Assembly (NCBI RefSeq): GCF_023023025.1
Contig: NZ_CP095481.1
Location: 9,375,001-9,439,000, forward strand
Length of the DNA stretch: 64,000 bases
Direction of reading: 5' to 3'
From: Amycolatopsis sp. WQ 127309
GTDB lineage: Bacteria > Actinomycetota > Actinomycetes > Mycobacteriales > Pseudonocardiaceae
A program made the translations under genes and the position numbers. Every line of letters starts with the position of its first letter. The stretch's first letter is position 1. Shown in pieces: positions 8,331 to 16,269 of this stretch. The notes below the pieces were generated by a model, which did not search any database, had not been told where the DNA came from, and saw nothing but the letters and a program-made list of their open reading frames with translations.

Positions 8331-9278
8331 TCAGCTCCAGATCGTCACGTAGACCGGCGGCCGGAAGCGGGACGGCGGCACCCCGCTGCCCGGCGCCCGC
8401 ATCACGTGCATCGCGCCCGGCGTGCCCAGGAAGTGCCGTAGCGAGTTGGCCGCACCGGTGCGGCGGTCCGTGGGCAACGTCGTCACGAACCAGCACGCCG
8501 ACACCGGGGTCGCGCGGGTCGGGACCACCGTCAGCTCCTTGCGCCGCAGCTGCGGCGCAACCAGGTGTTCCAGCGCGACCGACACGCCCCCGCCGCTCGC
8601 CGCGGCCGACCAGGCCGCCGTCTGGTTGGGGAACACCTGGATCGCGTCGTCCGCGACCCCGAGCGCGCGCAGCAGCCGGCCGGTGTCGCTGCCCGGGTCG
8701 GCGCCCGCCGGGTCGAGCAGCCAGCGCCAGTGCGCCGGGCCGCCCTGGTGCCGCCCGTGCGGCGACCCCACCACCACCAGCGAGCCGCGAAAGATCGGCA
8801 CGCTGTCGAGGCCCTGCCCGCCTTCGGCGCCCGGCTGCGGGCCGAGCGCGACGTCGGCGAGCCGGTTGGCGACCAGGACCGGCAGCTCGGCCGTGCGCGC
8901 CACGCCGGCGTTCGCGTCGATCGTGTTGCCCGCCCGTCTGCGGAACGCCTCCAGCAGCGGGTTCGCGACGAACTCGGCGATCTCGCTGGTCACCGCGAGC
9001 CGCAGCCGCGCGGCGACGCCGTTGGCCTGCCGGACGGCGGCGTCGGCCTCCGCGCCGAGCGCGACCATCTGCGACGCGATCGGCAGCAGCCTGCTGCCGC
9101 CCGCGGTCAGCGTCATCCCGCCGGAGCGCTTGATCAGCAGTTTGTCGCCGTGGTGCTGGCGCAGTGCGGCCAGCGCCTGGGACACCGCGGGCTCGCTCAC
9201 CCCGAGCGCCTTCGCCGCGTCGGTGACCGACCCCAGCCTGGCCACCAGCACGAACGCGTTCAGCTGGCCCAACGTCAT
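8331..9278 (-). CDS. LysR-family regulator next to coxDE
   Basis: The 315-residue product has an N-terminal LysR winged helix ([16 protein letters not shown], then [20 protein letters not shown]) and an effector domain with ALGPQPG and [13 protein letters not shown] blocks. Start 9278 is preceded by GGAGAG; the upstream extension is not family-like. It diverges from the coxD/coxE operon across a 7-bp-arm inverted repeat, so CO-oxidation maturation genes are its most likely target. It could also read through into the aldehyde dehydrogenase pair downstream. Confidence 0.88.
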   Translation of the reverse strand: MTLGQLNAFVLVARLGSVTDAAKALGVSEPAVSQALAALRQHHGDKLLIKRSGGMTLTAGGSRLLPIASQMVALGAEADAAVRQANGVAARLRLAVTSEIAEFVANPLLEAFRRRAGNTIDANAGVARTAELPVLVANRLADVALGPQPGAEGGQGLDSVPIFRGSLVVVGSPHGRHQGGPAHWRWLLDPAGADPGSDTGRLLRALGVADDAIQVFPNQTAAWSAAASGGGVSVALEHLVAPQLRRKELTVVPTRATPVSACWFVTTLPTDRRTGAANSLRHFLGTPGAMHVMRAPGSGVPPSRFRPPVYVTIWS

Positions 9279-9315
9279 GCGCAGATGCTCTCCGTGACCC
9301 CGGTTCCGCCACAAC

Positions 9316-9342
9316 CGCGGATAAGCGAACCATTAATCCGCG
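9316..9342. promoter_or_regulatory. LysR operator between lysR and coxD operon
   Basis: Perfect inverted repeat CGCGGAT-N13-ATCCGCG located 38 nt from the LysR start and 37 nt from the start at 9379. Spacing and symmetry fit a LysR-type site serving both directions. Confidence 0.6.
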
Positions 9343-9378
9343 CCCCGGCCCAGCGTCCGACCGAGTTATCGTCCGCCC

Positions 9379-9615
9379 ATGGACGAGCCCGGCGACGCGC
9401 TGAAGGTGTTCCGCGCGGTCTGGCGTGCCACCGGCCAGGCCGGCGACGACCTCGACCGCGGGCCCCAGAAATCCTGCAAGAACATGGCGAACGTCGGTTT
9501 CGACCGGTTCGCCGAAGACGACGACCCGGCCGCCGCGTGGCGCGCCCGGCTCGCCCGCGAGGGCAAGCTCGGCGGCTCGACGGTCCGCGACCTCGTGCTC
9601 GGCCCGGACCGGTAG
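9379..9615 (+). CDS. Small conserved-looking protein heading the coxDE operon
   Basis: A 78-residue, charged, soluble protein with no membrane segment or recognised motif (MDEPGDALKVFRAVWRA..., then KSCKNMANVGFDRFAEDDD). Its stop is immediately followed by the coxD ATG, so the two are co-translated. Codon usage is typical of the surrounding real genes. Function unknown; the position suggests a role with the MoxR/VWA chaperone pair. Confidence 0.6.
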   Translation: MDEPGDALKVFRAVWRATGQAGDDLDRGPQKSCKNMANVGFDRFAEDDDPAAAWRARLAREGKLGGSTVRDLVLGPDR

Positions 9616-10491
9616 ATGGACTACCCGGACACCGTCGCGGAGCTCACCGGGGCGTTGCGCGGCGGCGGTTACCTCGCCGACCGCGGCCTCGCCACCGCGC
9701 TGCTGGTGGCGGTGTCGCTGCACCGGCCGCTGCTGCTGGAGGGCGAGGTCGGCGTCGGCAAGACCGAGCTGGCGCGCACCCTCGCCGCGGTCTTCGGCAA
9801 GCGGCTGATCCGGCTCCAGTGCTACGAAGGCATCGACACCGCGCAGGCGCTCTACGAATGGGACTACGCGCGCCAGCTGCTGCAGATCCGGGCCCTGCCG
9901 GAGCGCGAGGCCGCCGGCGAGACGGCCGTCGACCAGCTCTTCGGTCCGAAGTTCCTGGTGGAGCGCCCGCTGCTGGCCGCCGTCCGGGCCGGCGCCGGGG
10001 CGGTGCTGCTGATCGACGAAATCGACCGCGCCGACGACGAGTTCGAGGCGTTCCTGCTGGAGCTGCTGGCCGACTTCCAGGTGACGATCCCGGAGATCGG
10101 CACGATCACCGCGGCCACGCCCCCGGTCGTGCTGCTGACGTCCAACCGCACCCGCGAGCTGCACGACGCGCTGAAACGGCGCTGCCTGTACCACTGGATC
10201 GACTATCCCGACGCCGAGCGCGAGGCCGAGATCGTGCGGATCCGCGAGCCCGGCGCCGGGGAAGCGTTGACGCGCAAGGTGGTCGCGGCCGTGCACCGGC
10301 TCCGGGAGCTGGACCTGGCGAAGCCGCCGGGCGTCGCAGAGACCGTCGACTGGGCGCGGATGCTCACCTTCCTCGGCGCGGCGGACCTCGACCACGCTTC
10401 GGCCACCGACACCCTCGGCGCCGTCGTCAAGGACCGCGACGACCTCGACGTCGTGCGCGAGCACCTGGCGGAACTCACCTCCGGTGCCTGA
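9616..10491 (+). CDS. coxD: MoxR-type AAA+ ATPase, CoxD-like
   Basis: AAA+ chaperone of the MoxR class. In CO dehydrogenase systems CoxD is needed to build the Cu-S-Mo active site. The 291-residue protein has Walker A GEVGVGKT, Walker B LLIDEIDRAD, sensor 1 LLTSNRTREL and an arginine-finger region DALKRRCLYHW. It directly abuts the preceding ORF and overlaps coxE by 8 nt. Assignment to CO metabolism rests on the VWA partner and the coxMSL operon 8 kb away. Confidence 0.88.
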   Translation: MDYPDTVAELTGALRGGGYLADRGLATALLVAVSLHRPLLLEGEVGVGKTELARTLAAVFGKRLIRLQCYEGIDTAQALYEWDYARQLLQIRALPEREAAGETAVDQLFGPKFLVERPLLAAVRAGAGAVLLIDEIDRADDEFEAFLLELLADFQVTIPEIGTITAATPPVVLLTSNRTRELHDALKRRCLYHWIDYPDAEREAEIVRIREPGAGEALTRKVVAAVHRLRELDLAKPPGVAETVDWARMLTFLGAADLDHASATDTLGAVVKDRDDLDVVREHLAELTSGA

Positions 10492-11584
10492 CCTGGCGCG
10501 GGTCCTCGTGGGGTTCGGGCGCGCGCTGCGGGCCGAGGGCCTCGCGGTCGGCACCGGCGACGTCCTCACCTTTTGCCGGGCGGCGGCCCGGCTCGACCCC
10601 GCCGATCTGGTCGACGTCTACTGGGCGGGCCGGATGACGCTGGTGCGCCGCCGCGAGGACATCGCGCGCTACGACGTCGTCTTCCGCCGCTGTTTCCTCG
10701 ACGCCGACGACGCGTCGCCCGAGTTCGCCACCGTCACCGCCACCCTGGAGTCCGACGCCGTGCTCTCCCTGCCGGAGTCCGGGAACCCCGGGGAAGAACA
10801 GGAGACCCCGCATGCCGCCGGACTCGCCGCGTCCACTGTGGACAGCCTGCGGTACAAGGCGTTCGGCGCCTGCACGCCCGACGAGCTGGCGGCGATCCGG
10901 CGCATGACCGTCCGCCTGGGGCTGACGCCCCCGCGCCGGCGGACCCGCCGGAGCCGCCCCGCCCGCACCGGGCCGATCGCCGATCTGCGCGCCACCGTGC
11001 GCGAGTCACTGCGGCTGTCCGGCGAACCGGCCCGGCTGCACCGGCGCCGCCGCCGCGTCCGGCCCCGGCCGCTGACCCTCGTCCTCGACGTCTCCGGGTC
11101 GATGGCGGACTACTCGCGCGCCCTGCTGCAGTTCGCGTACTCGGCGGGCCGGGCCACCACGCACGTCGAGGTGTTCTGCTTCGGCACCCGGCTCTCGCGG
11201 ATCACCGACGAGCTGCGCACCCGTGACGTCGACGAGGCCCTCGACCGCGCCGCGAAAGCCGTCTTCGACTGGGACGGCGGCACGCGGATCGGCGCGTCGC
11301 TGGCCGAGTTCGTCCGCACGTGGGGCCGGCGGGGCCGGTGCCGCGGCGGCATCGTCGTCGTCTGCTCCGACGGCCTCGACCGCGGCGACCCGGACGTCCT
11401 GGCCCGCGCGGTCGAGCGGCTGGCCCGGCTGTGCCACCGTCTCGTGTGGACGAACCCGCACCCCGGCGGTGACTCGCTCGGCCTGAGCGTGGTGCGCCCG
11501 CACGTCGACGTCCTCGTGTCCGGCCAGGACCTGCGCGGTCTCGAGGAGCTGGCCGCGCTGCTGCCGGCGCTGGAGCGCTCGTGA
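10484..11584 (+). CDS. coxE: VWA-domain protein, CoxE-like
   Basis: Partner of the MoxR ATPase; CoxE proteins assist insertion of sulfur and copper into CO dehydrogenase. The 366-residue protein has an arginine-rich linker and a C-terminal VWA domain with the metal-ion-dependent adhesion site DVSGSMADYS, plus the supporting GGTRIGASL and CSDGLDRGD blocks. GTG 10484 overlaps coxD by 8 nt, and the stop overlaps the next start (GTGA), showing a tightly coupled operon. Confidence 0.9.
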   Translation: MPDLARVLVGFGRALRAEGLAVGTGDVLTFCRAAARLDPADLVDVYWAGRMTLVRRREDIARYDVVFRRCFLDADDASPEFATVTATLESDAVLSLPESGNPGEEQETPHAAGLAASTVDSLRYKAFGACTPDELAAIRRMTVRLGLTPPRRRTRRSRPARTGPIADLRATVRESLRLSGEPARLHRRRRRVRPRPLTLVLDVSGSMADYSRALLQFAYSAGRATTHVEVFCFGTRLSRITDELRTRDVDEALDRAAKAVFDWDGGTRIGASLAEFVRTWGRRGRCRGGIVVVCSDGLDRGDPDVLARAVERLARLCHRLVWTNPHPGGDSLGLSVVRPHVDVLVSGQDLRGLEELAALLPALERS

Positions 11585-11970
11585 TCCGCCTGGGCATCGC
11601 GGCGGGCTACCCGTTCGACGGCCCCCGGCTGCTCGGCGGCTGGACCCCGCCCGCCGCACCCGCCGTCTACGCGATCCTCTGCCGCCCCGACGCCGAGGCG
11701 CACCCCGGCCGCTACGCCGTGATCTACGCCGGGCAGGCCGACGACCTCGCCGCCGCGGGCCTGCCGTTCCGGCACCCGCGGGCGCCGTGCTGGATCGCCC
11801 GGGCGGGTTCGCGGTGGAAAGTGCACATCTGCACGTACGATCCGCCGGGCGGGCTGCGGTCGCACCGCGAGCAGATCGTGCGCGAGCTGGCGGCGGTGTA
11901 CCGGCCGCGCTGCAACCGCGAACGGTACGAACACGCCTGGGAGGACGAATGGATCGGGCACAGCCGGTGA
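11581..11970 (+). CDS. GIY-YIG-like small protein in the coxDE operon
   Basis: The 129-residue protein has features of the GIY-YIG nuclease fold: VYAIL, then YAVIYAGQADDLA, FRHPRAPCW, and a HREQIVRELAAVYRPRCN segment carrying the expected metal-binding Glu. The first motif lacks the leading Gly, so activity is uncertain. It starts at GTG 11581 overlapping coxE by 4 nt. A nuclease-like fold in a metalloenzyme maturation operon is unexplained. Confidence 0.65.
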   Translation: MIRLGIAAGYPFDGPRLLGGWTPPAAPAVYAILCRPDAEAHPGRYAVIYAGQADDLAAAGLPFRHPRAPCWIARAGSRWKVHICTYDPPGGLRSHREQIVRELAAVYRPRCNRERYEHAWEDEWIGHSR

Positions 11971-12356
11971 CACCGGCGTTCGAGGTCGTGGCCGGGGCGG
12001 GTTCGCTGCGCAGCGTCAGCGGGGTGACGTTCCCCCACCGGTGGACGCCCGCGGGGGTGAGCGTCGAGACCGACTTCACCGGCGGTCACCTGCTCAACCT
12101 CGCCGCCGCGGGGTGCGTCCTCAACGACCTGTACCGCGAGGCGGAACCCCTGGGCGTCGAGCTGACCGGCGTCCGCGTGACGGCCGGCGGCGGCTTCGAC
12201 ACCGAGACCTGGGCGTCCACCGGGATCAGCTACCGGGTCGAGCTGGACTCCCCCGCGTCGGCCGAGGAGCTGGACCGGCTGCTGGCGGCGGTCGACGCCG
12301 TCGCCGAGATCCCCCGCGCGCTGCGGGCCGGGGCGACGGTGCGCCGCGTGCCCTGA
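11949..12356 (+). CDS. OsmC-like protein
   Basis: The 135-residue product matches the OsmC/Ohr fold (SVETDFTGGHLLNLAAAGCVLNDLYREAE, then GVELTGVRVT). Only one cysteine is present, whereas peroxide-reducing OsmC/Ohr members use two, so peroxidase function is doubtful. ATG 11949 has GGGAGG at proper spacing and lies 22 nt inside the previous gene; GTG 11967 is an alternative. The 3' end overlaps the convergent MFS gene by 127 nt. Confidence 0.78.
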   Translation: MDRAQPVTPAFEVVAGAGSLRSVSGVTFPHRWTPAGVSVETDFTGGHLLNLAAAGCVLNDLYREAEPLGVELTGVRVTAGGGFDTETWASTGISYRVELDSPASAEELDRLLAAVDAVAEIPRALRAGATVRRVP

Positions 12357-13441
12357 ACCGTCCCGGCCGCGACCGCCGCGACCAGGGCGCCGCCCGCCAT
12401 CACGGCCGGGACCGACAGCACGTCCACCACGAACCCGCCGGCCAGGGCGCCCGCCGAGAGCGTCGCCTGGAAGGACGCCGTGAACACGACGGTCGCCGCC
12501 TCCGGGGCGTCCGGCGCCGCGCGGGCGAACCACGTCTGCGAGCAGACCGGCACCGCGCCGTAGCCGAGTCCCCACACGACGAGCAGCGGGAACGCGCCGA
12601 TCGGGCCGGCGAACGGCAGCGCCGCGGCGGCCACGGCGATGAGGAGCGCCGCCGCGGTGAAGGTGACCGGGAGACGGCGGGTGCCCGCGAGGAACGTCCC
12701 GGCGATCCCGGCCGCGCCGTAGACCAGCAGGTACGCGCTGGTCAGGCCGGGACTGAGCAAGGCCGTCACGTAGGTGTAGGTGCCGAAGTGCGCCAGGACG
12801 ACGAGGAACGTCACCGCGAGTCCACTTCGGACACCCGGGCGGCGGAGCAGGTTCTCGAGGACGGTGGCCCGGGTCACCGTGCCGGGTGGCAGCGGCGGCA
12901 CGAACGCCAGCAGCGCGGCGAAGGCGGCCAGGCTGAGCACGGCGAGCAGGAGGAACGCCGTCCGCCAGCCGACGAGCTGCCCCACGAGCGTGCCGAGCGG
13001 CACGCCGAGCACCGAGCCGAGCGGGACGGCGGCGAAGATCACGGACGTCGCGCGGGCGGTGTTCGCGGGGGCGAGCCGCGGCGCGAGGCCGGCGCTGATC
13101 GACCAGAACCCGCCGATGACCAGGCCGACGAGGAACCGCGCGACCAGCAGCACCCAGAACGCGGGCGCGGCGGCGGTGAGGAACCCGGCGAGGGTGAGCA
13201 GGAGCATCAGCGCGGCGAGCACCGGCCGCCGGTCGAGCCGTTGTGTCGCGACGGTGACGACGGGCGCCGCGACGGCCGCGACGAACCCGGGCATGGTCAT
13301 CGTCCAGCCGGCGACCCCGGGCGAGACGCCGAAGCCGTCCGCGATCGGCGTCAGCAGACCGATCGGGAGGATCTCGGTGGTGACGATGGCGAAGATCCCG
13401 AGCGTCACGGCGGCGACGGCGCGGGGGTGGCGTTCGGTCAT
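12230..13441 (-). CDS. MFS transporter, drug:H+ antiporter type
   Basis: The 403-residue protein has about 12 hydrophobic helices, motif A-like TQRLDRRPVLAAL between helices 2 and 3, and the DHA1/AraJ-type start TLGIFAIVTTEILPIGLLTPIADGFG. A small-molecule or sugar efflux role is likely. ATG 13441 gives the family-typical N terminus. The last about 40 residues are Ser/Ala/Arg-rich, not helical, and antisense to the OsmC-like gene, suggesting that the original stop was lost. Confidence 0.88.
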   Translation of the reverse strand: MTERHPRAVAAVTLGIFAIVTTEILPIGLLTPIADGFGVSPGVAGWTMTMPGFVAAVAAPVVTVATQRLDRRPVLAALMLLLTLAGFLTAAAPAFWVLLVARFLVGLVIGGFWSISAGLAPRLAPANTARATSVIFAAVPLGSVLGVPLGTLVGQLVGWRTAFLLLAVLSLAAFAALLAFVPPLPPGTVTRATVLENLLRRPGVRSGLAVTFLVVLAHFGTYTYVTALLSPGLTSAYLLVYGAAGIAGTFLAGTRRLPVTFTAAALLIAVAAAALPFAGPIGAFPLLVVWGLGYGAVPVCSQTWFARAAPDAPEAATVVFTASFQATLSAGALAGGFVVDVLSVPAVMAGGALVAAVAAGTVQGTRRTVAPARSARGISATASTAASSRSSSSADAGESSSTR

Positions 13442-13575
13442 GATCGCCAGTAGACGGGCCCGGGGACCGCGGCCGCTGGCGGTTTCGCGACAACTCGGGT
13501 GACGTCGGATTCCCGCCGGTTTGATCACCGGGGGTTCGGGGCAGTTCAGCGGGCAGACCCGACCGAGGAGGTTCG

Positions 13576-13788
13576 ATGGCCACACGCTGGCACGTCATCC
13601 CGCGGACCACGCCGCTCTGCTGGCTCAGCATGGCGGCCGGCGTCCTGCTGCTGGTGTCGAGCATCGTCACGCTGTCGACGTCCGCCGCGCGGATGCCGGC
13701 CCTGGAGATCATCGTGGCGGTGCTGGCGGTGGTCCTGATCGTCTGCGCCGCGCTGGGGCTGGCGAAACCGCAGCTCAGGGGCCGTTGA
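13576..13788 (+). CDS. Small two-helix membrane protein
   Basis: A 70-residue protein with two hydrophobic segments (CWLSMAAGVLLLVSSIV and EIIVAVLAVVLIVCAALGL) separated by a short polar loop. GGAGG precedes ATG 13576. No family recognised. The next small gene follows after 26 nt and may be co-transcribed. Confidence 0.6.
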   Translation: MATRWHVIPRTTPLCWLSMAAGVLLLVSSIVTLSTSAARMPALEIIVAVLAVVLIVCAALGLAKPQLRGR

Positions 13789-13814
13789 GTGTTGTTGTCG
13801 ATCGAGGAGTCGCC

Positions 13815-13994
13815 GTGACCGATCAGCCCGCAGGCGAAGCACAGCTCGCCGAGGTCCGGGAAAGCATCAAGGAAGCCAAGGAGGCCGCCGAGCAGGCGGA
13901 ACACACCGGCATCGCCGACGCCACGCCGGACAAGGTGGAAGCCGTGGAGGACGGTGGCGAAGGGGACGCCGAAGAGGCAGCGGACACGGACTGA
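13815..13994 (+). CDS. Small acidic coiled protein
   Basis: A 59-residue, Glu/Ala-rich protein (AEVRESIKEAKEAAEQAEHTG), predicted helical and soluble, with an acidic tail. GTG 13815 follows GAGGAG. No homology recognised. It is followed by a hairpin terminator. Confidence 0.5.
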   Translation: MTDQPAGEAQLAEVRESIKEAKEAAEQAEHTGIADATPDKVEAVEDGGEGDAEEAADTD

Positions 13995-14002
13995 GGAACG
14001 TT

Positions 14003-14036
14003 CCGAGTGTGCCTGGTCGCGGCCGGGCACACTCGG
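14003..14036. terminator. Bidirectional hairpin terminator
   Basis: Stem CCGAGTGTGCC / GGCACACTCGG of 11 bp between the convergent small acidic protein gene and the lipoprotein gene; ends 8 nt from each stop codon. Confidence 0.7.
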
Positions 14037-14042
14037 CGAGCG

Positions 14043-14321
14043 CTAGCCCGGCCGCCGGCGGGTGGTCGTTCGGCGGTGTGTGGTCGTCTTTCTCGGGGTC
14101 ACCGTTGTCGTGTGGGCTCGGGTTGTCCGGTCGTCCGGGGCCGTCGTCGTGGTCACCTGAGGCGTTGTCGTCGAGACCGACTGAGTCACCGTCGATTCCG
14201 TTGTGGACGGAACCGGCGTCGTCGGCTGTTGCACCACCTGGCCGCTTCCCGACCGGCCCCCGCTGCACGCGGCGAGGACCACTCCCGCCGTCAGCACCAG
14301 GCCGCACCACCACACTCGCAT
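14043..14321 (-). CDS. Small Thr-rich lipoprotein
   Basis: The 92-residue protein has a signal peptide with lipobox VLAAC (Cys near residue 19), then a low-complexity Thr/Ser/Pro/Arg-rich tail (TTTTAPDDRTTRAHTTTV) typical of exported, possibly glycosylated actinobacterial lipoproteins. Function unknown. Confidence 0.6.
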   Translation of the reverse strand: MRVWWCGLVLTAGVVLAACSGGRSGSGQVVQQPTTPVPSTTESTVTQSVSTTTPQVTTTTAPDDRTTRAHTTTVTPRKTTTHRRTTTRRRPG

Positions 14322-14367
14322 CGCCCGGACGCTACCAGCGCGTCCCGTGCGAAAGGGGCGAAACGGC

Positions 14368-14712
14368 TCAACGCGGTGCGAAGCCGACGGCGTCGTGCAG
14401 GCGGGAGCGGCGGGTGCCCGAGGCCGGGCGGGCCACCGCGGCGGCCGGTGCCGGGGCGGCCCGGACGATGTCCTCCGCCATTCCGTACAGCAGCGGCAGC
14501 GCGCCCGCCACCACGGCCCCGGTCCGGTTGATGTGCGTGACGCCCGGGACGATCAGCGCCGCGTGGCCGTTGATCGTGCGCACCGTCTCCGCGCACTCCT
14601 CCAGGTTCGTCGCGATCCGGGCCAGCAGCGAGCCCACCCAGAACAGGTAGAACGCCAGGCCCGCGATCAGCAGCACGATGTCCAGCACCGTCAAGACGAC
14701 CAGCAGCGTCAT
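14368..14712 (-). CDS. Single-pass membrane protein 5 of cox operon
   Basis: Last of five tiny related proteins. 114 residues: N-terminal hydrophobic segment (MTLLVVLTVLDIVLLIAGLA to about residue 28), then an amphipathic stretch (LEECAETVRTINGHAALIVPG) and an Arg/Ala-rich tail. ATG 14712 overlaps the preceding gene by 4 nt (ATGA). The region GHAALIVPGVTHINRTG parallels the NTAP-type motif of its siblings. Function unknown; linked to CO dehydrogenase by operon position. Confidence 0.7.
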   Translation of the reverse strand: MTLLVVLTVLDIVLLIAGLAFYLFWVGSLLARIATNLEECAETVRTINGHAALIVPGVTHINRTGAVVAGALPLLYGMAEDIVRAAPAPAAAVARPASGTRRSRLHDAVGFAPR

Positions 14713-14957
14713 GTCCGGGCCCTCCCCAGGAACAGGTGGTGCTCCAGGCCTTCCGCGAGCACCGCGTCCACTCGCGACGCCGTCTCCGGGATCAGCGACG
14801 TCGACGCCGTGTTCGACGCCGCCGCGGCCAGGGTGTCCCGCACCGCCACCACCCGGCGGTCGATCACCCGGACCAGCACGATCAGCACGCTCAGCAGCGC
14901 CGCCACCGCGAGCACCACCACGAACCCGGCGATCACCGCCACCCACCACGACGTCAT
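14709..14957 (-). CDS. Single-pass membrane protein 4 of cox operon
   Basis: 82 residues: one strong N-terminal transmembrane segment (residues about 4-30, beginning MTSWWVAVIAGFVVVLAV), then basic DRRVVAVRDTLAAAASNTAS and an amphipathic helix. Same architecture as its neighbours. It starts 1 nt after the stop of the preceding gene and overlaps the next by 4 nt. Confidence 0.7.
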   Translation of the reverse strand: MTSWWVAVIAGFVVVLAVAALLSVLIVLVRVIDRRVVAVRDTLAAAASNTASTSLIPETASRVDAVLAEGLEHHLFLGRART

Positions 14958-14958
14958 G

Positions 14959-15201
14959 TCAGCCTCCCAGCCTGGTCCGGCCGCGCCGCAGCCCGGCGAC
15001 GATCGCTTCGGCGTGCTCGATGGTCGTGCTCAGCTCCGCGAGCGGCGCCGTGTTACGAACGGCGTCACGCAGGGCGCCGTCGATCAGCGGGGCCTCGCGC
15101 CCGATCGCGCGGGCCAGCAGCAGGATCGGCACCACCAGCGCGACGACGACCAGCACGACCACGATTCCGATCGCGAACCCCACCACCCAGCCGGTGCTCA
15201 C
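14959..15201 (-). CDS. Single-pass membrane protein 3 of cox operon
   Basis: 80 residues: hydrophobic helix at about 5-30 (GIVVVLVVVALVVPILLLA), basic junction, then NTAPLAELSTTIEHAEAIV amphipathic helix with the same NTAP-type motif as protein 2. GTG 15201 overlaps the previous gene by 4 nt. No known family recognised. Confidence 0.7.
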   Translation of the reverse strand: MSTGWVVGFAIGIVVVLVVVALVVPILLLARAIGREAPLIDGALRDAVRNTAPLAELSTTIEHAEAIVAGLRRGRTRLGG

Positions 15202-15425
15202 ACCGACTCGCAGAAGTCGCGGACGGGCTTGAGGTTCGCGTTGACCGAGGCGAGCGCGCCCGGCACCGGCGCGGTCCGGTCGGCGACCACCCGCACGCCG
15301 CCGGTGACGGCGCGGAGCGTGTCGCGGATGTGTCGCAAGTGGAGGATCACCCGCAGCAGCCCGACCGCGGCGAACAGGATGATCAGCGCGGCGATGACCA
15401 GGGTGGACCAGGCGACGACCGGCAT
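15198..15425 (-). CDS. Single-pass membrane protein 2 of cox operon
   Basis: 75 residues: transmembrane segment at about 5-28, basic patch LHLRHIRDTLR, then RTAPVPGALASVNANLKPV. The APVP-ALA element is nearly identical to protein 1 (EPVPAALAQTDRTI), supporting a paralogous origin by tandem duplication. ATG 15425 lies 13 nt after protein 1. Confidence 0.7.
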   Translation of the reverse strand: MPVVAWSTLVIAALIILFAAVGLLRVILHLRHIRDTLRAVTGGVRVVADRTAPVPGALASVNANLKPVRDFCESV

Positions 15426-15438
15426 CACGGAACTCCTT

Positions 15439-15693
15439 TCAGCCCAGCAGTTTCGCGACGCTGCCCGCGTACCGGGTCGCGCCGACGGCGACTTCGCCGA
15501 TGGTCCGGTCGGTCTGGGCGAGCGCCGCCGGCACCGGCTCCAGCTGCCCGGCCAGCTCGACACCGCCCTCGAGAACGTCGTCGGTGGCCGCGCGGATCCG
15601 TTCGCACGCGGCCAGGACGCGGTTCAGCAGCGCGATCACCACCGGCAGCACCACGAACAGCAGCACGGCGTTGCCGATCCACCACATGGTCAT
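15439..15693 (-). CDS. Single-pass membrane protein 1 of cox operon
   Basis: 84 residues: transmembrane segment at about 5-25 (IGNAVLLFVVLPVVIALL), then a long amphipathic region with LEPVPAALAQTDRTIGEVAV. A GAGGAGG ribosome site precedes ATG 15693, only 9 nt after the coxG stop. First of the five-member array. It could anchor or organise CO dehydrogenase at the membrane, but no function is known. Confidence 0.72.
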   Translation of the reverse strand: MTMWWIGNAVLLFVVLPVVIALLNRVLAACERIRAATDDVLEGGVELAGQLEPVPAALAQTDRTIGEVAVGATRYAGSVAKLLG

Positions 15694-15702
15694 GGCACCT
15701 CC

Positions 15703-16269
15703 TCAAGCGGTATAGGGCAGGAAGAATCGGCGGAACACGCGTCTCAACGCCATGAGCGTCGCCTGCAGGCCGATGCTGAACCCGCGCGCCGGGGCCGCGC
15801 CGGCGACCTCCTCGCCGCGTTCGGCGCGGTCGATGCCGCGCTGCAGGTTGGCCGCGAAGTCGCGCATCAGCACGGAGGTGACGTCGGCGATCATGCCGCG
15901 CCCGTACTGCGCCGCCGCGCCGGAGACCTGCAGGTCCTGGGTGACGTGCACGCGTGTCACGCCGCCGGCCGACGTCAGCCGGGCGGTGACGGTCATGCTC
16001 GCCTGGCCGCGGCCCTTCTCGTCGGCGCCCGCCGCGTCGACGACGATGCGCTTCGCGGCGTCATCCCGGGACGCGATCTTCGCCGTGCCACCGAACTTCA
16101 GCGCCACCGGGCCCATCCGGACACTCACGCGGCCCTCGTACGCCTCGTCGCCCAGGTCCTCGGTCAGCTCGGCGCCGGGCAGGCACGCGGCCACCTTCGG
16201 GACGTCGTCGAAGAACCGCCAGACCTTGTCGATCGGCTGCCCGACCGCGAACTCGTTCTCGATCAGCAT
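15703..16269 (-). CDS. coxG: CoxG (SRPBCC) membrane-linking protein
   Basis: CoxG ties CO dehydrogenase to the membrane and is reported in mycobacteria to handle quinone. The 188-residue protein has an SRPBCC lipid/quinone-cavity domain (about 1-145, including KVWRFFDDVPKVAACLPGAELTE split over the FDDVPKVAACLPG motif) and a C-terminal amphipathic, Arg/Phe-rich segment (LQATLMALRRVFRRFFLP) suited to membrane contact. It starts 7 nt inside the preceding XdhC gene and is followed closely by the five membrane proteins. Confidence 0.9.
   Translation of the reverse strand: MLIENEFAVGQPIDKVWRFFDDVPKVAACLPGAELTEDLGDEAYEGRVSVRMGPVALKFGGTAKIASRDDAAKRIVVDAAGADEKGRGQASMTVTARLTSAGGVTRVHVTQDLQVSGAAAQYGRGMIADVTSVLMRDFAANLQRGIDRAERGEEVAGAAPARGFSIGLQATLMALRRVFRRFFLPYTA

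Noticed and set aside
8254..10569. Long minus-strand open frame over lysR, coxD and part of coxE
   Set aside because: Antisense shadow of coxD with low-complexity translation; the lysR gene in this region uses a different frame and has family motifs.
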